A stretch of DNA of 64,000 nucleotides from contig NZ_JANHDP010000006.1 in assembly GCF_024494695.1 (NCBI RefSeq), positions 124,001-188,000 on the forward strand. The letters run 5' to 3'. Below are positions 1 through 7,986 of the stretch, in pieces (position 1 is the first letter of the stretch; each line of letters starts with the position of its first letter). Source of the DNA: Natronoarchaeum rubrum (lineage in GTDB: Archaea; Halobacteriota; Halobacteria; Halobacteriales; Natronoarchaeaceae). The position numbers and the translations under genes are program-made. The notes beneath the pieces were generated by a model, which was not told the origin of the DNA, did not search any database, and saw only the letters and a program-made list of their open reading frames with translations.

Positions 1-47
1 ACGATCTCGAAGTCGAGACGGTCGACGAGGAGGAGGACGAAGAATGA
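1..47 (+). CDS. C-terminal end of an unidentified upstream gene (partial)
   Basis: Only the last 14 codons are visible, reading an acidic tail that ends DEEEDEE before a TGA. The stop overlaps the ATG of the proteasome beta gene in an ATGA arrangement, so the two are probably cotranscribed and translationally coupled. Function cannot be inferred from this fragment. Confidence 0.55.
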   Translation, partial: DLEVETVDEEEDEE

Positions 48-739
48 ACGACAACTTCGAGAACGCCGGCGCGGAGAACCCCTTCGAGCCCGAGGTCGGC
101 TCGTTCCAGGACGTGCAGAGCGACCAAGAGGGCGAAGTGACCAAGACCGGGACGACGACGGTCGGCCTGACGACGGCCGACGGCGTCGTGATCGCGACGG
201 ACATGCGCGCCAGCCTCGGCGGGCGGTTCGTCTCGAACAAGGACGTCCAGAAGGTCGAGCAGATCCACCCGACGGCCGCGCTCACGCTCGTGGGCTCGGT
301 CGGCGGCGCCCAGTCGTTCATCGAGACGCTGCGCGCCGAGGCGAGTCTCTACGAGACGCGCCGCGGCGAGCCGATGAGCATCGAGGCGCTCGCGACGCTC
401 GCGGGTAACTTCGGCCGCGGCGGCCCGTTCCGCGCCATCCACCCGATCCTGGGCGGCGTCGACGAGGACGGCAGCCACGTCTACAGCATCGACCCGGCCG
501 GCGGCGTCGTCGCCGACGACTACACCGTCACCGGCAGCGGGATGCAGGTCGCCTACGGTACCCTCGAACAGTACTACGAGGAAGGCCTCTCGAACGAGGA
601 GGCCAAGAAAATCGCCGCGCGAGCGGTCCAGAGCGCGGTCGAGCGCGACACCGGCAGCGGCAACGGCGTGTTCCTCGCCGAGATCACCGACGAGGGCGTC
701 GAGATCCAGGGCCACAAGGACTTCGACGACGTGCTGTAA
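44..739 (+). CDS. psmB: Proteasome subunit beta (archaeal 20S core)
   Basis: Catalytic beta subunit of the 20S proteasome, the main cytosolic protease, working with alpha rings and PAN-type ATPases. The 231-residue product has an acidic propeptide followed by the autoprocessing site Gly36-Thr37 (TG/TTTVG), so Thr37 becomes the N-terminal nucleophile. The catalytic Asp/Lys context is present (ATDMRASLGG, then SNKDVQKVEQI), as is the C-terminal SGNGVFLAEI region. Length is normal for haloarchaeal beta subunits. The start overlaps the stop of an upstream acidic-tailed ORF by ATGA. A T-run at 766-770 just after the stop may end transcription. Confidence 0.96.
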   Translation: MNDNFENAGAENPFEPEVGSFQDVQSDQEGEVTKTGTTTVGLTTADGVVIATDMRASLGGRFVSNKDVQKVEQIHPTAALTLVGSVGGAQSFIETLRAEASLYETRRGEPMSIEALATLAGNFGRGGPFRAIHPILGGVDEDGSHVYSIDPAGGVVADDYTVTGSGMQVAYGTLEQYYEEGLSNEEAKKIAARAVQSAVERDTGSGNGVFLAEITDEGVEIQGHKDFDDVL

Positions 740-769
740 GCCGGCGCTTCGGCTTTGCAGCGTGCTTTT

Positions 770-1411
770 TCAGTTCGGCAGCTTGCTGTACGTCCAGTAG
801 GAGTACGCGGTCGTCGCGAGGGCGGCCAGCAGGATCGGCCCGACGATGAACGCGATCGCGTACTCGCCGGCGACGACGCCGCCCAGCGACAGCACCGCGG
901 CGCCCTTGAACAGCGTGGCGCCTCTCTCGTGCGTTCGTTCCCAGACACGCTCGTCCGAGAGCGTCCAGGGATTGCGGATGCCGACGAACCAGTTAGGCTC
1001 CGCGCGGCCGAGCAGGACGCCGACGCCGTAGTACAGCGCCGCCGTCGCCGGGACGAGCGCGCGCGTCATCGAGACGTCGACGCCGAGATTCGTCGCCAGA
1101 ACGATCCCGTGGACGTACGCCAGGAAGGCCAGCGCGGCGACGACGAACCAGTCGTAGGTCGGCCGGAACGACTCGTAGTTCTCCCCGAGCGGGTCGAACC
1201 GCGGCACCGACCACAGCAGCGCGGCGAGTGCGGCCATCAGCGCCGGGAGGCCGAAGGCGCCCGCGCGGCGGTCGGTCCAGCCGTCGGCGTCGCCGGCGGG
1301 GCCCCAGTGGATCGCCATCTCCGCGGGCAGGTCGCCGTAGACGGCCGCGCTGGCCAGCGCGGCGGCGCCGACCAGCGCGGCCGTCACCGCGAGACGCCGC
1401 TTCGCGTTCAT
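770..1411 (-). CDS. SdpI/DUF1648-family integral membrane protein
   Basis: A 214-residue membrane protein. The N-terminal half fits DUF1648 (the 'LPAEMAIHWGPAGDADGW' type motif after the first membrane segment). A later SdpI-like segment (NWFVGIRNPWTLSDERVW) precedes the last hydrophobic spans; about six membrane helices can be counted. SdpI is a Bacillus immunity protein and signal-transduction partner, but archaeal homologues have no known role, so only the family is claimed. I chose the internal ATG at 1411 (MNAKRRLAV) because the longer reading frame to 1471 would run through the divergent promoter. It is divergent from the Rieske gene. Confidence 0.75.
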   Translation of the reverse strand: MNAKRRLAVTAALVGAAALASAAVYGDLPAEMAIHWGPAGDADGWTDRRAGAFGLPALMAALAALLWSVPRFDPLGENYESFRPTYDWFVVAALAFLAYVHGIVLATNLGVDVSMTRALVPATAALYYGVGVLLGRAEPNWFVGIRNPWTLSDERVWERTHERGATLFKGAAVLSLGGVVAGEYAIAFIVGPILLAALATTAYSYWTYSKLPN

Positions 1412-1464
1412 GTCGGGATGATTTTCGAGCCAACTATATGAACCCTCGCGCAAAGCAGGGGACG

Positions 1465-1881
1465 ATGCCACCGGGAGCCGAGATCGCGGCCGCCGAGGAG
1501 ATCCCCGACGAGTCGACGCTGATCTTCACCGTGCGGGACGCCGACGGCGACGAGCGGGAGGCGATTCTGGTCGAACTGGACGGCAAAATCGCGGGCTGGC
1601 TGAACGCCTGCCAGCACATGACCCACATCAGGATCGACAAGGGATCGGGCGCCGCGATGCGCAACGGCGAACTCGTCTGTGAGAACCACGGCGCGTACTT
1701 CGAGGCCGACTCCGGGTACTGCTCCTTCGGCCCCTGCGAGGGCGCCTATCTGGAAGAAGTCGGCGTGACCGTCGACGGCGGGACGGCGTACCTGACGGAC
1801 GACGACTACGAGTTCGTCCGCGTCGGACCGGTCGAGGACGACCCCGCGGATCTCTCCTCGTCGTCGAACGTCAAAATCTGA
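1465..1881 (+). CDS. Rieske [2Fe-2S] domain protein
   Basis: A small 138-residue soluble Rieske ferredoxin-like protein. The cluster ligands are visible as Cys49-x-His51 and Cys72-x2-His75, the spacing used by Rieske and Rieske-type ferredoxins. There is no membrane anchor or signal peptide, so it is probably a cytosolic electron-transfer or NirD-like partner rather than a cytochrome bc1 subunit. An AT-rich box (ctatatg, about 1433-1439) lies about 26 nt upstream of ATG 1465, which fits a leaderless transcript. The in-frame ATG at 1438 sits inside that box and is therefore less likely as the start. No redox partner gene is adjacent. Confidence 0.85.
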   Translation: MPPGAEIAAAEEIPDESTLIFTVRDADGDEREAILVELDGKIAGWLNACQHMTHIRIDKGSGAAMRNGELVCENHGAYFEADSGYCSFGPCEGAYLEEVGVTVDGGTAYLTDDDYEFVRVGPVEDDPADLSSSSNVKI

Positions 1882-1932
1882 GGCCGGGTCGCGCGCCGGT
1901 ACGCGACCCACCGGCCGGCGCCGAACCTCGTC

Positions 1933-2223
1933 TTATTCGATCGTGAACTCCGGTTCGTCGATCCCCTCGTGCTTGCACTCGGGACACCGCGAGGGGAGGT
2001 TCGCGGGCTCGTCGTAGTCGTCGAAGCCACACTCGCGGCAGGTCGGCGGTGCGACCAGCAGCCGCTCGTCGGTCGGCTCCAGCGACATCGCCAGATGCTG
2101 GACGTGTTCGAGCGCCGCGTGGGTAGTGACGTCGAGTTCCGCCGCGAGCGCGCTCGGCGTCGCGACGCCCTCGCGGAGGTGGTCGGCGATGCGCCGGCGG
2201 GTCGTCTCCTCTGCCTCGCGCAT
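1933..2223 (-). CDS. Small HTH plus zinc-ribbon transcriptional regulator
   Basis: A 96-residue protein. Residues 5-50 form a predicted winged-helix DNA-binding segment (ATPSALAAELDVTTHAALEHV). Residues 60-85 form a zinc ribbon with Cys62-x2-Cys65 and Cys80-x2-Cys83. The architecture is common among haloarchaeal regulators annotated as HTH and Zn-ribbon proteins; no ligand or target is known. It stands alone, with a short gap to the downstream leftward-facing genes. Confidence 0.8.
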   Translation of the reverse strand: MREAEETTRRRIADHLREGVATPSALAAELDVTTHAALEHVQHLAMSLEPTDERLLVAPPTCRECGFDDYDEPANLPSRCPECKHEGIDEPEFTIE

Positions 2224-2292
2224 ACCGGGCGTACCCGCCCGGGGCTCAAAACCGTATCGGGGACGAGAGACTCGACCGCGTCGGCCGGGCGA

Positions 2293-2691
2293 TCAGTAGC
2301 CCGCCGTGGGGTCCCACTCGTTTCCGGCGTCCGCGGCGTCGCCGGGCGCCGGCTCGCCGCCGGTCAATCGGAGAAGTTGGCGCGCGCGGTCGGCTTTCGC
2401 GAGCAGCACCTCCTTGAGCGCCGGCGGGTTCCTGATCCGGACGTCCTCCAGCACTGTCGCGGGCACCGCGAGCGTGTCGCGCGGGACGTCCGGTTCGCCG
2501 TGGACCGGGATATGACGCTCGTCCAGTTTCATCACCAGCGGCGCGTCGAGGCGCTCGACGCCCTCTCCGGACGCGTACAGCTGCTCGTTGACCCGTTCGT
2601 GCTGATCGCGCTGCATCACCGCGCGATCGCCGTCGAACGGCTCGACGTACAGCCGGCCGAAGTAGTAGCCGCTGGAGAACTCCTCGAACAT
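2293..2691 (-). CDS. Conserved haloarchaeal protein of unknown function (DUF5802-like)
   Basis: A 132-residue soluble protein beginning MFEEFSSGYYFGRLYVEP. I recognise the N-terminal pattern from a conserved haloarchaeal family usually listed as DUF5802, but no function is known. The middle carries a beta-rich stretch (PLVMKLDERHIPVHGEP) and the last 25 residues are low-complexity. ATG 2691 was chosen because a TATA-like box (gcttattt, about 2722-2729 on this strand) lies about 30 nt upstream. A perfect 14-bp palindrome occupies 2695-2708 between that box and the start. Confidence 0.7.
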   Translation of the reverse strand: MFEEFSSGYYFGRLYVEPFDGDRAVMQRDQHERVNEQLYASGEGVERLDAPLVMKLDERHIPVHGEPDVPRDTLAVPATVLEDVRIRNPPALKEVLLAKADRARQLLRLTGGEPAPGDAADAGNEWDPTAGY

Positions 2692-2694
2692 GAT

Positions 2695-2708
2695 ACGTGT
2701 TAACACGT
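2695..2708. promoter_or_regulatory. 14-bp perfect palindrome between TATA box and start codon
   Basis: The sequence ACGTGTTAACACGT is its own reverse complement. It lies 4 bp upstream of the ATG at 2691 and downstream of the TATA-like box of that leftward gene, overlapping the expected transcription start. This position suits a repressor operator. The cognate regulator is unknown; the neighbouring HTH/Zn-ribbon gene is one candidate. Confidence 0.5.
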
Positions 2709-2926
2709 GTATCGATCGGAAATAAGCCTTCCGGCGAGCACTTTTGTACGAGCGCATTCAGGCAGTTCTCCAAAGCGGTTCGAGCGCCGCGAGTCCACGG
2801 AATCAAGATGGCGCCTTCAAAGATAGTTTTAAACGCTACGCGCCATTCTCGTGGCTGTATTCGTGCCGCTAAACGATGCGAACGAAAGTCCGCTTTTTTA
2901 ATCGATGCGGTAGTTAGCATCGTTTG

Positions 2927-3892
2927 ATGAGTAGTTTCCGCGCTGGGATCCTCGCCGCGGTCGTCGTCCTCGGGACGCTGCTGGCCGTCCCGTTCGCGGG
3001 AGCGCTCGCGGTGACCGATTCCGCAACAGTCGACGCGCAGGACGACGGAACGAACGCCACTGACGGGAACGTCACCGGTGGGAACGCTACCGACGGCAAC
3101 GGAACCGGCGAACCGTCGGTCGGCGTCCAGATATCGTCGTTCATGCAAACCAGCACCACGAACGCGACGAGCGAAGTCGAGAGCGGGATGTTCGAGGCCG
3201 AGTACAAGCGGGCGAACAACCGGACCGCCGTGGTCGAGAAGCGTGCGAACCGAATCGAGCGGCAGATCGCACAGCTGCGCGACCGGAAGCAGGATCTCGC
3301 CGAGCGCGAGGGCGAACTGAACGAGGTCGCTTACACCGCGCAGATGAGCCGAATTGTCAGCGAGATCGGATCGCTCGAGCGACAGATCAACGGGACGGCG
3401 GCGAAAGCGGACGACGTCGGGATCGACGCCGAGCAGTTCGATCGCATGCGGGCCAACGTCTCCGAGCTTCGCGGACCGAAGGTGCAGGCGGCCACGGACG
3501 CGATTCCGGGCCGCGGGCCGCCGACCGACCGCGGTCCCGGTGAACGCGGTCCGTCCGACGACCGCGGTGACGGCCCACCGGAAGATGTCGGGAATAGTGA
3601 CGGTGTGCCCGATAACGGGCCGCCGGACGTTGGTGAGTCCGACAACGCCAGCGACACCGACCAAGAGGACCGCGCCGGTTCGGGGGCGAACAGGGGTGAC
3701 ACGCCGGGAAATGATCGCGGCCCGTCGGACGACGGCGGGCCCGGCGATCGTAGCGCCGATGGCAAATCGCCCGACGACAACGACGAATCGCCCGACGACG
3801 ACGATAAATCGTCCGGCAACGACGACGAACCGTCCGACAACGGACCGGGCCGTGATGGCGTCGGACGCCCTGACGTGACACTCGTCCAGTAA
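2927..3892 (+). CDS. Secreted Asn-glycosylated coiled-coil protein with Pro/Asp/Gly-rich tail
   Basis: A 321-residue exported protein of unknown function. Residues 1-35 form a Sec-type signal peptide or anchor (RAGILAAVVVLGTLLAVPFAGALA). Several N-x-S/T sequons follow (NAT, NVT, NGT) in residues 40-65. Residues about 75-175 are charged, heptad-like alpha helix, suggesting a coiled coil. The last 130 residues are low-complexity Asp/Gly/Pro/Ser, typical of haloarchaeal surface proteins. The ATG at 2927 has a T-rich box (cttttttaa) about 30 nt upstream. It precedes an ArsR-type regulator gene on the same strand, which may control or co-function with it. Confidence 0.75.
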   Translation: MSSFRAGILAAVVVLGTLLAVPFAGALAVTDSATVDAQDDGTNATDGNVTGGNATDGNGTGEPSVGVQISSFMQTSTTNATSEVESGMFEAEYKRANNRTAVVEKRANRIERQIAQLRDRKQDLAEREGELNEVAYTAQMSRIVSEIGSLERQINGTAAKADDVGIDAEQFDRMRANVSELRGPKVQAATDAIPGRGPPTDRGPGERGPSDDRGDGPPEDVGNSDGVPDNGPPDVGESDNASDTDQEDRAGSGANRGDTPGNDRGPSDDGGPGDRSADGKSPDDNDESPDDDDKSSGNDDEPSDNGPGRDGVGRPDVTLVQ

Positions 3893-3972
3893 CTGTCGAC
3901 CCCGTCGCCTTCGTGCGAACGTCCGCTGCGAGCAGATACCCTTTTCAGCGCGGGAACCTAACTGATCGACAG

Positions 3973-4629
3973 ATGGACTCCGCAGCCTTGCTGGATCTTC
4001 TGGGCAACGAAAACCGCCGGCGCATCCTCCGATTGCTGGCGCGGAAGCCCTGCTACGTCACGGAGATCAGCGAGTATCTCGGGGTCAGTCCCAAGGCGGT
4101 GATCGACCACCTCCGAAAGCTGGAGGAGGCCGGCATCGTCGAGAGCCACACCGACGACCAGCGCCGGAAGTACTTCCACATCTCCCGGAACCTCCGCCTG
4201 GAAGTCAACGTCTCGCCCTACGAATTCGGCACCAAGAGCGCCTACCCCGCCAGCCGCGGGTTCGACATCACGACGTGGCGCTATCTGACGATCGACGTGC
4301 AACTGGACGACGCCGACGAGGGCACGCGCGAACTGGCCTCGGAGCTCAAGGAGCTCGAACAGCTCGAAAACGAGCTCTCGATGGCCCAGAGGTGGGTCCA
4401 GGGCCGGATCACCGAAGTGCTCGACGAACTGACCGACGAGGCGGACGCCGACGCCGACAGCCGACTGTACGCCGACGTGCTGCTGGCGCTGGCGGACGAG
4501 CCGAAGGTCGCCGACGCCATCGCCGAGGACGTCGAGGCGCCCCCGGGGATGGTCGAACAGGTTCTCGCGGATCTCTCGGAAAACGGTCTCGTCGAGCGCG
4601 TCGACGACGGCTGGACGCTCGTGGACTGA
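3973..4629 (+). CDS. ArsR-family winged-helix transcriptional regulator
   Basis: A 218-residue DNA-binding protein. Residues 1-75 form a classic ArsR/HTH_20 domain (LLDLLGNENRRRILRLL, then the recognition region EYLGVSPKAVIDHLRKLEEAG). The wing includes DDQRRKYFHIS. A central coiled-coil segment (ELKELEQLENELSMAQRWV, about residues 118-140) may serve dimerisation. The C-terminus (about 160-217) looks like a second winged-helix module. No metal-binding cysteine pair is seen, so it is not a typical metal sensor. ATG 3973 was chosen over an upstream in-frame start because conserved homology begins at MDSAALLDLL. Confidence 0.85.
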   Translation: MDSAALLDLLGNENRRRILRLLARKPCYVTEISEYLGVSPKAVIDHLRKLEEAGIVESHTDDQRRKYFHISRNLRLEVNVSPYEFGTKSAYPASRGFDITTWRYLTIDVQLDDADEGTRELASELKELEQLENELSMAQRWVQGRITEVLDELTDEADADADSRLYADVLLALADEPKVADAIAEDVEAPPGMVEQVLADLSENGLVERVDDGWTLVD

Positions 4630-4738
4630 GTCAATCGCTGGAAGCCACTACCGACCTCGGCGACAGAATCTAGTGCGATGAGCGGATTATTCCGGTCCCC
4701 CACACAAGATTTTTACCAAGATGAGAAGTATCCCGGCT

Positions 4739-5380
4739 ATGGATCGTCGGACCGTCCTGGCAGCCACCGGGACGCTCACCGCTGGAGTGCCGACGCTCGC
4801 ATCAGGACAGTCGTCGGACTCCGAGTCACCCGACTGCAGCACGATCAAGCCAGACACTGATCCCGGTGATCCTGACCCAGCATACAGCGACGAGTCGGGA
4901 GTCCCGACAGCATGGTGGGAACACGCTCATCGGGCGGAGCAGGTTCGGAGAACACTGGAAAGAGAGTACACTGGAACGGATTGGTTCAGGGGAAGCGAAC
5001 TTTTCAAGGGGGAGAGACTGATCTGTGGCCTCAGCAATCGGATCATCGTGATCAACGTCAGTGACGATAAGATGGCGCAGCAGTATCTCGACGACGAACG
5101 GGACGGCATCGAAGTCCGCACCACAGAGGAGCCACCTACCGAGGTACACTCCTCGCGAGAGATGTACAACAGCGACGAGTTCCGAGAAATGTCCACTGAC
5201 GTCGACAATTCGCGAGGAAGCGATGGCGGAAACGAACGGGACAGCGGCTCCGACGGCACTGATTCCGCCAGAAGTGGCGACAGCCCGATGCCGGAACCGG
5301 GCATCCTCGGTGCGCTCGCCGGGCTTGTCGGCGGCGGTTGGCTCTTAGACCGTCGAGACGACGAAGAAAGAGGGACGTAG
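4739..5380 (+). CDS. Tat-exported protein with C-terminal PEP/PGF-CTERM-like sorting signal
   Basis: A 213-residue protein of unknown function. The N-terminus MDRRTVLAATGTLTAG is a twin-arginine signal, so it is probably exported folded. Residues about 55-130 hold a small globular domain (AHRAEQVRRTLEREYTGTDW ...). This is followed by an Asp/Ser/Gly-rich stalk, then PEPGILGALAGLVGGGW, LLDRR and an acidic end. That tripartite tail (Pro-Glu-Pro, hydrophobic span, Arg pair) resembles archaeosortase or exosortase recognition tails. Start ATG 4739 has a TATA-like box (gattttta) about 27 nt upstream. Confidence 0.7.
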   Translation: MDRRTVLAATGTLTAGVPTLASGQSSDSESPDCSTIKPDTDPGDPDPAYSDESGVPTAWWEHAHRAEQVRRTLEREYTGTDWFRGSELFKGERLICGLSNRIIVINVSDDKMAQQYLDDERDGIEVRTTEEPPTEVHSSREMYNSDEFREMSTDVDNSRGSDGGNERDSGSDGTDSARSGDSPMPEPGILGALAGLVGGGWLLDRRDDEERGT

Positions 5381-5480
5381 CCCCGAGAGCCGGTGTCGTC
5401 GAGACGCCGATGAGCAAGCGGCGTTGAACGACGAGGGGCGTCCGGGACGGGATATATCGACCGTTGGATTCATCTCACCG

Positions 5481-6023
5481 GTGATCCAACGAAGTCTGCT
5501 GCTCGGACTCGAACGCGGCACGGTCAAACTCGTCGAACATCGCAAAGAGTGGCAGCAACTCGCCGACGAGGAGCGATCGCGCCTCGAAGACGCCCTCGAC
5601 GCCAGCGTCGACGAGATCGAACACGTCGGGAGCACGGCGATCGAGGGGCTACCGGCGAAGCCCGTCCTCAATCTGCTGGCGGTCGCCGACGATCCCGCTC
5701 CGAAAGCCGAGTACGTCGCTCGACTGAAACCGGAAGGCTACGAACTCCGAGAAAACGATGCCGTTCCGGACCGGCTGTTCTTCGCCAAGGGACCCACCGA
5801 GGAGCGAACGCACTACCTCTCGATCGCCGAGCGCGGCAGCGTCTGCCACCGCGAGCAGATCGCGTTCCGGGACTACCTGCGATCGAATCCGGACGCCGCC
5901 GCGGAGTACGCGCGGCTCAAGCGGAAGTTAGCGACGGCCCACCCCGACGACCGGGCGTCCTACACGGAGCGAAAATCGGCGTTCGTCACGCACATTCTCG
6001 ACCGGTCCGAGAACGACCGGTAA
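5481..6023 (+). CDS. GrpB/UPF0157 nucleotidyltransferase-fold family protein
   Basis: A 180-residue member of the GrpB (UPF0157) family, a minimal nucleotidyltransferase-like fold. The conserved core is visible: the HRKEW region, IEHVGSTAIEGLPAKPVLNLL (the GS-T motif with a downstream acidic position) and the C-terminal YTERKSAFV. Cellular role and substrate are unknown; some bacterial relatives are fused to CoaE. A GTG start at 5481 is proposed because a TATA-like gatatatc lies about 30 nt upstream. The upstream TTG-initiated extension would include that promoter. Confidence 0.82.
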   Translation: MIQRSLLLGLERGTVKLVEHRKEWQQLADEERSRLEDALDASVDEIEHVGSTAIEGLPAKPVLNLLAVADDPAPKAEYVARLKPEGYELRENDAVPDRLFFAKGPTEERTHYLSIAERGSVCHREQIAFRDYLRSNPDAAAEYARLKRKLATAHPDDRASYTERKSAFVTHILDRSENDR

Positions 6024-6035
6024 ACTTCGGCGTCC

Positions 6036-6602
6036 TCAGATATCTTTCGACAGCCCGTCGCGCAGATCGCGGCCGAAGTAGACGCCGAGCAGGCCGACGA
6101 TCAGGCCCACCGCGCCGCCGACCGCGGCGATCGTCGCGACCGACTGGAGACCCAGCCCGAACGCGATGAACCCGGGAACCGCGCTGACGGCGCCCAGCAC
6201 CGCACCGGCGGCGCCCGTCTCGCCGTACCGGCGCTTCGAGCTGACCAGTCCGACGAGGAACGCGCCGGCAAAGGCGCCCAGCACGCCGCCGAGGCCGGAA
6301 ACGATCGGGACGACCGACCGGCCGACGCCCGACAGCACCGCCAGCCCGACAAGGATGCCGAGAAACACCTTGGGGGAGAAGTAGCCCGCGAGGCGCGACT
6401 CGTCGTCGGCGTCCGCCGTGGATCCCGACTCGGCGTCCGATCCCCCGAGCAGGTCGTCGTCGAACCCGCTATCGAACCCACCGCCGTCGGACCGGTGGTC
6501 CGACGAGGATCGCGATCCTGCGGATCGCTCACCGCCGCCGTCCCGGCGCACGCCGTCGTCCGACGACGCCTCCGTGGTGAGTTGGTCCGTGCGCTCGCTC
6601 AT
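6036..6602 (-). CDS. Small-residue-rich integral membrane protein with disordered N-terminus
   Basis: A 188-residue protein of unknown function. About 75 residues of Ser/Asp/Gly-rich, probably disordered cytoplasmic sequence come first. Four or five hydrophobic, Gly/Ala-rich membrane segments follow (VFLGILVGLAVLSGVG, LGGVLGAFAGAFLVGLV, and others). The glycine spacing suggests tight helix packing, as in DUF456-like proteins, but I do not assign a family. It is convergent with the GrpB gene and divergent from gatD. ATG 6602 was preferred over upstream in-frame starts. Confidence 0.65.
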   Translation of the reverse strand: MSERTDQLTTEASSDDGVRRDGGGERSAGSRSSSDHRSDGGGFDSGFDDDLLGGSDAESGSTADADDESRLAGYFSPKVFLGILVGLAVLSGVGRSVVPIVSGLGGVLGAFAGAFLVGLVSSKRRYGETGAAGAVLGAVSAVPGFIAFGLGLQSVATIAAVGGAVGLIVGLLGVYFGRDLRDGLSKDI

Positions 6603-6732
6603 ACCCGAGTGTTCGGCGTCCGGTCTCATGGGTGTTTCGCTGCGCCAACAAATCCGAGCGACTGTGCGGGCCGCCACGCGAGCGAACCGACGAAGGAGTG
6701 CGTTCAAGTCCCGCGGGGCAGAACGACCGTAC

Positions 6733-7974
6733 ATGAACGCAGGCGATCGCGTGCGGGTCGAGCGCGCGGGACAGACCTACGAGGGCGTGTTGCTCCCCTC
6801 GACGACGCCGGAGCACCTCGTCGTCAAGCTACAGGGCGGGTACAACGTCGGCATCGACCGATCGGACGCCGACGTGGACGTACTCGAATCGGACGTCTAC
6901 GACGTCGAGGACGGCGACGCCGAGGCCGAATCGACCGTCGAGTTCGACGAGGAGCTCCCGACGATCTCGCTGATCTCGACCGGCGGGACGATCGCGTCGA
7001 CCGTGGACTACCGCACCGGCGCCGTCACGGCGCAGTTCGACGCCGAAGACGTGCTGCGCGCGGTGCCCGACCTCGCGGGGCTGGCGAACTACCGCGGGCG
7101 CGTCGTCGCCAACATCCTGTCGGAGAACATGACGCCCGACGTCTGGCAGGAACTGGCGGGCGTCGTCGCCGAGGAGATCGAGCGGGGCGCCGACGGCGTC
7201 GTCGTGATGCACGGCACCGACACGATGCAGTTCACCGCGAGCGCGCTCGCCTTCATGCTCGACACGCCCGTGCCGATCGTGTTCACGGGCAGCCAGCGCT
7301 CGGCGGACCGACCTTCCAGCGACAACGTGATGAACGCGGTCTGTGCGGTCGAGGCCGCCAAATCGGACTGCGCGGAGGTGCTGGTCTGCATGCACGAGAA
7401 CGAGTCCGACGAAGACTGCGCGCTCCACCGCGGTACCCGCGTCCGGAAGAACCACACCTCGCGCCGGGACGCCTTCGAGACGGTCGGCCGCGAACCGCTC
7501 GGGCGCGTCGACTACGACGAGCGCGCGGTGACGTTCCGCCGCGAGCACGCCGAGCGGGGCGCGACGGATCTGGCCGTCGCGGACGATCTGAACCCCGACG
7601 TCGGGCTGGTGAAGTTCACGCCCGGCACCGACGAGGCCGTGCTCGATCTCGCCGCCGAGAAGGACGGCATCGTGATCGAGGGCACAGGATTGGGTCACGT
7701 CCACTCCGACTGGATCGACCGGATCGACGAGATCACCGACGCGGGCACGCCGGTCGTGATGACCAGCCAGTGTCTCGACGGGCGGGTCTGCGATCGCGTC
7801 TACGACACCGGCCGCGACCTGCTCGACGCCGGCGTGATCGAGGGCGAGGACCTGCTGCCCGGCACCGCGAAGGTGAAGCTGATGTGGGCGCTGGCGAACG
7901 CCGAGGACGTGTCCGCGGCGATGCGGGAGCCGATCGCCGGCGAGATCACCGACAGATCCGTTCCGTGGGAGTGA
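6733..7974 (+). CDS. gatD: Glu-tRNA(Gln) amidotransferase subunit D
   Basis: Asparaginase-like subunit of the archaeal GatDE complex. GatDE converts Glu-tRNA(Gln) to Gln-tRNA(Gln); GatD releases ammonia from an amide donor for use by GatE. At 413 residues the length is standard. An N-terminal beta-barrel (residues 1-70, RVRVERAGQTYEGVLLPS) precedes the L-asparaginase domain. Its two active-site threonine motifs are visible: TGGT at 83-86 and HGTDT at 160-164. The GTGLGHVHSDW region is also present. gatE is not nearby. The GNAT gene begins 12 nt downstream, so the two may share a transcript. Confidence 0.95.
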   Translation: MNAGDRVRVERAGQTYEGVLLPSTTPEHLVVKLQGGYNVGIDRSDADVDVLESDVYDVEDGDAEAESTVEFDEELPTISLISTGGTIASTVDYRTGAVTAQFDAEDVLRAVPDLAGLANYRGRVVANILSENMTPDVWQELAGVVAEEIERGADGVVVMHGTDTMQFTASALAFMLDTPVPIVFTGSQRSADRPSSDNVMNAVCAVEAAKSDCAEVLVCMHENESDEDCALHRGTRVRKNHTSRRDAFETVGREPLGRVDYDERAVTFRREHAERGATDLAVADDLNPDVGLVKFTPGTDEAVLDLAAEKDGIVIEGTGLGHVHSDWIDRIDEITDAGTPVVMTSQCLDGRVCDRVYDTGRDLLDAGVIEGEDLLPGTAKVKLMWALANAEDVSAAMREPIAGEITDRSVPWE

Positions 7975-7986
7975 GAACGAAGTAGC

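Noticed and set aside
1228..1464. An upstream extension of the Rieske gene
   Set aside because: It overlaps the divergent SdpI-like gene and the promoter box near 1433-1439, and its translation is Arg-rich low complexity.
5424..5480. A TTG-initiated extension of the GrpB gene
   Set aside because: The gatatatc promoter box lies inside it, and GTG 5481 is correctly spaced for a leaderless transcript.
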